A stretch of 64,000 nt of DNA, from NCBI RefSeq assembly GCF_003259315.1, contig NZ_QLLT01000014.1, forward strand, positions 142,384 through 206,383, written 5' to 3'. A program made the translations under genes and the position numbers. This stretch comes from Kitasatospora sp. SolWspMP-SS2h. GTDB lineage: Bacteria; Actinomycetota; Actinomycetes; Streptomycetales; Streptomycetaceae. Of this stretch, positions 60,372 to 64,000 are shown one piece after another. Position 1 is the stretch's first letter. Each line of letters begins with the position of its first letter. The notes beneath the pieces were generated by a model. That model was not told the DNA's origin, searched no databases, and worked only from the letters and a program-made list of their open reading frames with translations.

Positions 60372-61292
60372 TCAGCGCGGACCGGACGGCGCCCACCGGT
60401 ACATCAGGTCGACCTCGTGGACGTCGAACCCGAGCCGCTCGTACACCCGGACAGCCGCCGCGTTGTCCGCGTCCACGTACAGCATCACCGTCGGCAGGCC
60501 GCGCTCCAGGATCAGGTGCCGCAGGCCCACCGCCGTCAACGCCCTCCCCAGGCCATTACCCTGCTCCGCCGGATCCGCCCCCACGACGTACACCTCGCCC
60601 AGCCCGTCCGGCTGGGTCTTCGTCCAGTGGAAGCCCACCAGCCGGCCGTCCCGCTCCGCCAGGAAGAAGCCCTTCGGGTCGAACCACGGCTCGGCGATCC
60701 GCTCCGCCAGGTCGCGCTCCGTCCACGCGCCCTGCTCAGGGTGGTGCGCGAACGCCAGCGCGTTCAGCGCCAGCCAGGCGGCCTCGTCCCGGCCCGGCTC
60801 GAAGGTCCGCAGCTCGACGCCCGCGGGCAGCGGCACCGCGTCCGGGGCCGCCGCGGTGCGCCGCATCTGCCGCAGCTCGCGCACCAGCACCGCCCCGTGC
60901 GCCTCGGCCAGGTGCCGGGCGGCGGGCAGGCCGCCGTGCGCCCAGAAGTCCAGCCCGCCGTCGGCCCCGGCCAGCACCTCGCGCACCAGCGCGCCGCCCA
61001 GGCCCCGGCCGCGCTCGGCCGGGGCCACCGTCAGCTCCACCGTCCCCGGCCGCTCGCCCTCGACCTGCGCGTAGCCGACCACCGCCCCGCCGGCCGACTG
61101 CACCAGGTGCCGCACGCCCGCACGCGGGCTGTCCGGCCTGATCCGCAGCCGGCCGGCCTCCGAGACCGCCTCCCGCCCGTCCGCCCCGGCCGCCGCCGCG
61201 AGCAGCTCGCGCACCGCCCCGGCCTGCCCCTCCGTCAGCGCCTCGACCCGTTCGACCCGGCCCTCGCCTGACGTGTTCTCAGAAGTCTGCAT
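60372..61292 (-). CDS. mshD: Mycothiol synthase
   Basis: 306 residues from ATG. Two tandem GNAT domains: the first with VAPAERGRGLGGALVREVL, the second with VVGADPAEQGNGLGRALTAV and LYVDADNAAAVRVYERLGFD. It acetylates Cys-GlcN-Ins to give mycothiol, the actinomycete thiol. It is upstream of ppk on the same strand. Confidence 0.95.
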   Translation of the reverse strand: MQTSENTSGEGRVERVEALTEGQAGAVRELLAAAAGADGREAVSEAGRLRIRPDSPRAGVRHLVQSAGGAVVGYAQVEGERPGTVELTVAPAERGRGLGGALVREVLAGADGGLDFWAHGGLPAARHLAEAHGAVLVRELRQMRRTAAAPDAVPLPAGVELRTFEPGRDEAAWLALNALAFAHHPEQGAWTERDLAERIAEPWFDPKGFFLAERDGRLVGFHWTKTQPDGLGEVYVVGADPAEQGNGLGRALTAVGLRHLILERGLPTVMLYVDADNAAAVRVYERLGFDVHEVDLMYRWAPSGPR

Positions 61293-61381
61293 ACCGGCGA
61301 GCCTACGTTCTCCGCCCCGCGTTCAACGGGGAGTCCGGGGCGGCGGACGCCGGTGCCGGGGCCTGGCGCCGGGGCCCCGGC

Positions 61382-62029
61382 TCAGCGCGGCTGCTCGGCG
61401 TGCAGCACCTCGATGCCGGCCGTGACGATGGCGAGGCCGCGCTCGAAGCGGCGCTCGTAGTCGGTGAACAGGTCCGCGCCGGCGGCGGACAGCGGCCGGT
61501 CCGGCCCGATCCGCTCGGCGCGGTCGGCCGGGTCGTAGCCGGGCGTCCGCTCGCCCGGCATCGGGTGCACGGCCTGTTCCTCGATCACGAAGCCGACGGT
61601 GAAGATGTACGCGGTGAAGTACGCCTCGACCGCCTCGGAGAGGGTGAACCCGGCCCGGACGAAGGACCCGAGCTGTCCCTCGAAGCGGTCGGTGTGCCCG
61701 AAGTCCGTCAGCCGGGTGCCGCTGAACACCTTGGCGCCGTCCCGGTGGGTCAGCAGCGTGCGGCGCAGGGTGCGGCAGGTCAGGGCGAGTTGCCGCTGCC
61801 ACGGGGTCTCGGCGGCGGGCGGCTCGCTGTCCGCGACCATGCGCCGGATCATCTCGGTGGCGAGTTCGTCCAGCAGCGCCTGCTTATTGGCGAAGTGCCA
61901 GTACAACGCCGGTGCCTTGCAGTCGAGTTCGGTGGCGATCCGGCGCAGGGTCAGGCCCTCCAGGCCGACCTCGTCGAGCAGCCGCAGGGCGGTGTCGACC
62001 ACCTGGGCGCGATCCAGTTTCGGTGCCAT
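61382..62029 (-). CDS. TetR/AcrR-family repressor
   Basis: 215 residues from ATG with GGAAGG upstream. HTH: LLDEVGLEGLTLRRIATELD and CKAPALYWHFANKQALLDEL, the true TetR subclass (ALYWHF). The C-terminal domain resembles TetR_C_1. It is divergent from an FAD monooxygenase with 93 bp between starts. Two identical palindromes there are its likely operators. Confidence 0.92.
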   Translation of the reverse strand: MAPKLDRAQVVDTALRLLDEVGLEGLTLRRIATELDCKAPALYWHFANKQALLDELATEMIRRMVADSEPPAAETPWQRQLALTCRTLRRTLLTHRDGAKVFSGTRLTDFGHTDRFEGQLGSFVRAGFTLSEAVEAYFTAYIFTVGFVIEEQAVHPMPGERTPGYDPADRAERIGPDRPLSAAGADLFTDYERRFERGLAIVTAGIEVLHAEQPR

Positions 62030-62054
62030 GTCCTGCCTTCCGGGTTCTCGGCGC

Positions 62055-62113
62055 TTGACAACTTAACACCGTTAAGGACAGGCTCGGGACCGCCCTGGCT
62101 TAACACCGTTAAG
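62055..62113 (+). promoter_or_regulatory. Promoter with two identical TetR operators
   Basis: CTTAACACCGTTAAG, a 6-3-6 palindrome, occurs at 62062-62076 and 62099-62113. TTGACA (62055-62060) and CAGGCT (62079-62084, 18-nt spacer) form a plausible promoter for the monooxygenase. The first operator lies in the spacer. The second overlaps the AAGGAG binding site at 62111. Confidence 0.88.
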
Positions 62114-62122
62114 GAGAGTCCG

Positions 62123-63571
62123 ATGCACCCGGACGTCCTGATCACCGGCGCCGGCCCGACCGGCCTCACGCTCGCCTGCGAACTCGCCCGCCGGGGCGTC
62201 CCGGCCCTGCTGGTCGAGCGGGCCCCCGCGCTGTTCCCCGGCTCCCGGGGCAAGGGACTGCAACCCCGGACCCTGGAGATATTCGAGGACCTCGGCGTGC
62301 TCGCCGAGATCCGGGCCGCGGGCCGGCGCTACCCCGCGATGCTGCCCTGGACCGACGGACGGCCCGGGGAACCGTTCGCCCTGACCCCGACCGCCACCCC
62401 GACCGAGCAGGTGCCGCACCCCGAGACCTGGATGGTCCCGCAGTGGCGCACCCAGGAGATCCTGTACGACCGGCTCCGGGAACTCGGCGGCGACGTGCGG
62501 TTCGGCGCCGAGCTGACCGGCTTCACCCAGGACGACACCGGCGTGACCGCCGAGATCACCGGAATCGGCACCGTCACCGCCCGCTACCTGGTGGCCGCGG
62601 ACGGCGGCCGGTCGACCGTCCGCCGGACCCTGGGCATCCCGATGATCGGCGAGACCGTCGACCCCCGGCCCTCCCTCGTCGCGGACCTCCGCCTCACCGG
62701 ACTCGACCGCGAGCACTGGCACGTCTTCCCGCAGGCCCCCGGCGGCCCCCTCGCCCTGTGCCCGATGCCCGGCACCGACGACTTCCAGCTCTACGCCCAG
62801 TACGAGGACGGCGAACCCGACACCAGCCCGGACGGCATCCGGGCCGTCGTCGCCGCCCGCACCCACCTCGGCCCGGACGCCGTCACCGAGATCCGCTGGG
62901 CCTCCGACTTCCGGCCCCGGGCCGCACTCGCCGAACGCTTCCGGACCGGCCGGGTCCTGCTCGCCGGCGACGCCGCGCACGTCCACTCCCCCGCCGGCGG
63001 CCAGGGGCTCAACACCAGCGTCCAGGACGCGTACAACCTCGGCTGGAAGCTCGCCCACCTGCTGCGTCACGGCGGCGACGCCGAACTCCTGCTCGACAGC
63101 TACCAGGCCGAACGGCTGCCCGTCGCCGCCGACGTCCTCGACATCAGCACCTCGATCCACCGGGCCGGCCCGCTCGCCGGACAGCCCGGCACCGACCGCC
63201 GACGCGCCCAGCGCGGCAAGGACACCGACCAGCTCGCCGTCGGCTACCGCGGCGGCCCGCTCAGCGTCGACCACCGCGAGCCCGTCCGCGAGGACGCCCT
63301 CCAGGCCGGCGACCGCGCCCCCGACGCCCGTCTCCCCGACGGCACCCGCCTGTTCGACGCCCTGCGCGGCACCCACGCCACCCTCGTCACCACCGCCACC
63401 CAACCCCCCGCCGCCCCCGCAGGCGTCCGCGCCCTCCGCCACGACGCCTACGGCCCCGCCACCGGCCACCCGACCCTGTACCTGATCCGCCCCGACGGCT
63501 ACCTCGGCCTCGTCACCCGGAACGCCGCCGACCTCGCTCCTTACCTGGCCATCCTCGGGCTCTCCGACTGA
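62123..63571 (+). CDS. FAD-dependent aromatic monooxygenase (PheA/TfdB family)
   Basis: 482 residues from ATG with AAGGAG 6 nt upstream. FAD motifs: GAGPTGLTLACELARRG (GxGxxG), VAADGGRSTVRRTLGI (DG motif) and LLAGDAAHVHSPAGGQGLNT (GD motif). A thioredoxin-like C-terminal tail (about 400-482) is shortened but present. Relatives hydroxylate phenols and polyketide antibiotics, e.g. rifampicin or tetracycline inactivators. With a TetR partner it may be a detoxification cassette. Confidence 0.9.
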   Translation: MHPDVLITGAGPTGLTLACELARRGVPALLVERAPALFPGSRGKGLQPRTLEIFEDLGVLAEIRAAGRRYPAMLPWTDGRPGEPFALTPTATPTEQVPHPETWMVPQWRTQEILYDRLRELGGDVRFGAELTGFTQDDTGVTAEITGIGTVTARYLVAADGGRSTVRRTLGIPMIGETVDPRPSLVADLRLTGLDREHWHVFPQAPGGPLALCPMPGTDDFQLYAQYEDGEPDTSPDGIRAVVAARTHLGPDAVTEIRWASDFRPRAALAERFRTGRVLLAGDAAHVHSPAGGQGLNTSVQDAYNLGWKLAHLLRHGGDAELLLDSYQAERLPVAADVLDISTSIHRAGPLAGQPGTDRRRAQRGKDTDQLAVGYRGGPLSVDHREPVREDALQAGDRAPDARLPDGTRLFDALRGTHATLVTTATQPPAAPAGVRALRHDAYGPATGHPTLYLIRPDGYLGLVTRNAADLAPYLAILGLSD

Positions 63572-63612
63572 TACCGGGGCCGAGGCCAATTCCGTTCTAT
63601 CCCTGAAATGCA

Positions 63613-63646
63613 GAAAGGGCCCCAGCCGTGAGGCTGGAGCCCTTTC
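63613..63646. terminator. rRNA operon terminator
   Basis: GAAAGGGC (63613-63620) pairs with 63639-63646 and CCAGCC with GGCTGG, one mismatch, loop GTGA. On the minus strand a T-rich run CTTTCTGCATTT follows. It ends the rRNA operon and perhaps the monooxygenase too. Confidence 0.85.
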
Positions 63647-63657
63647 TTTCAAAGATT

Positions 63658-63776
63658 GTTCGGCGGCGTCCTACTCTCCCACAGGGTCCCCCCTGCAGTA
63701 CCATCGGCGCTGTGAGGCTTAGCTTCCGGGTTCGGAATGTAACCGGGCGTTTCCCTCACGCTATGACCACCGAAAC
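63658..63776 (-). rRNA. rrf: 5S ribosomal RNA
   Basis: About 119 nt. The minus strand begins GTTTCGGTGGTCATAGCGTG and ends in CGCCGCCGAAC. The conserved CCGAACCCGGAAGCTAAG and GGACCCTGTGGGAGAGTAGG segments are present. Confidence 0.96.
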
Positions 63777-63856
63777 ACGGTGAAACTGTGCACCGCCCAC
63801 CCGTGGCAGGGCGGGGGTCGTTGTTTCAGAACAACACAGTGGACGCGAGCAACTGA

Positions 63857-64000
63857 GGACAAGCCCTCGGCCTATTAGTACCGGTCAACTCCACCCCTCA
63901 CAGGGCTTCCATATCCGGCCTATCAACCCAGTCGTCTACTGGGAGCCTTACCCTCTCAAGGAGGTGGGAGTGCTCATCTCGAAGCAGGCTTCCCGCTTAG
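63857..64000 (-). rRNA. rrl: 23S ribosomal RNA, 3' end (partial)
   Basis: The minus strand ends with GACCGGTACTAATAGGCCGA, the 23S 3' terminal helix region, and upstream GGTTGATAGGCCGGATATGG. The gene continues past the right edge. The exact 3' end (about 63855-63860) is approximate. Confidence 0.93.

Overview
This is a 64 kb, very GC-rich chromosomal segment from an actinomycete, almost certainly a Streptomycetaceae member (Streptomyces or Kitasatospora; the sequence alone does not decide). Supporting signs are the mycothiol gene mshD, glnR, nur, rsiG, a cdgB-type diguanylate cyclase, many GTG/TTG starts, strong third-position GC, and gene order that I recall as matching several blocks of the Streptomyces coelicolor core chromosome. 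I see no insertion sequence, prophage, CRISPR array or tRNA.

Layout. 1-7.6 kb: a partial class II aldolase, a membrane-anchored carbohydrate-binding protein, the diguanylate cyclase cdgB, a flavin reductase, arfB, terD and two membrane proteins. 7.7-14.5 kb: folate genes (folK, folB, folP, folE), interrupted by an MprF-like transferase and a divergent esterase. 14.6-22.6 kb: ftsH, hpt, tilS, a zinc metalloprotease, dacB and ppa. 22.7-31.5 kb: dodecin, asparaginase, rsiG, dtd, ygfZ, nur, nitrobindin, a 35-residue membrane microprotein, a DsrE-like protein, and a sulfur group (DUF1416, sseA with a cysteine-rich leader peptide, an LmeA-like lipid-binding protein and a MoaD/ThiS carrier). 32-39.4 kb: glnR, a LacI regulator, a secreted trypsin-like protease, a two-component system and a secreted 5'-nucleotidase. 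39.6-46.4 kb: a chromosomal type IV secretion-like cluster with a divergent muralytic enzyme. 46.5-51.2 kb: PAP2 protein, lipoprotein, csoR, and a DUF47-Pit phosphate transport pair. 51.4-61.3 kb: pstSCAB, a NUDIX protein, a CHAD protein, ppk and mshD. 61.4-63.6 kb: a TetR/FAD-monooxygenase pair with two identical operators. 63.6-64 kb: the end of an rRNA operon (5S and the 23S 3' end, minus strand).

How the genes work together. Phosphate dominates the right half: pstS, ppk and the 5'-nucleotidase carry PHO-box-like direct repeats next to plausible -10 elements, and Pit, Ppk, CHAD and NUDIX proteins fit phosphate and polyphosphate handling. Two c-di-GMP components occur, a synthase (cdgB) and the anti-sigma effector RsiG. 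The sulfur group is probably controlled through a leaderless cysteine-rich leader peptide.

The least explained structures are a roughly 225 bp inverted repeat just after dacB, a seven-copy 19-nt tandem array 3' of ygfZ with related reverse-oriented repeats on its 5' side, and the type IV secretion-like cluster, which has no visible relaxase or coupling protein.
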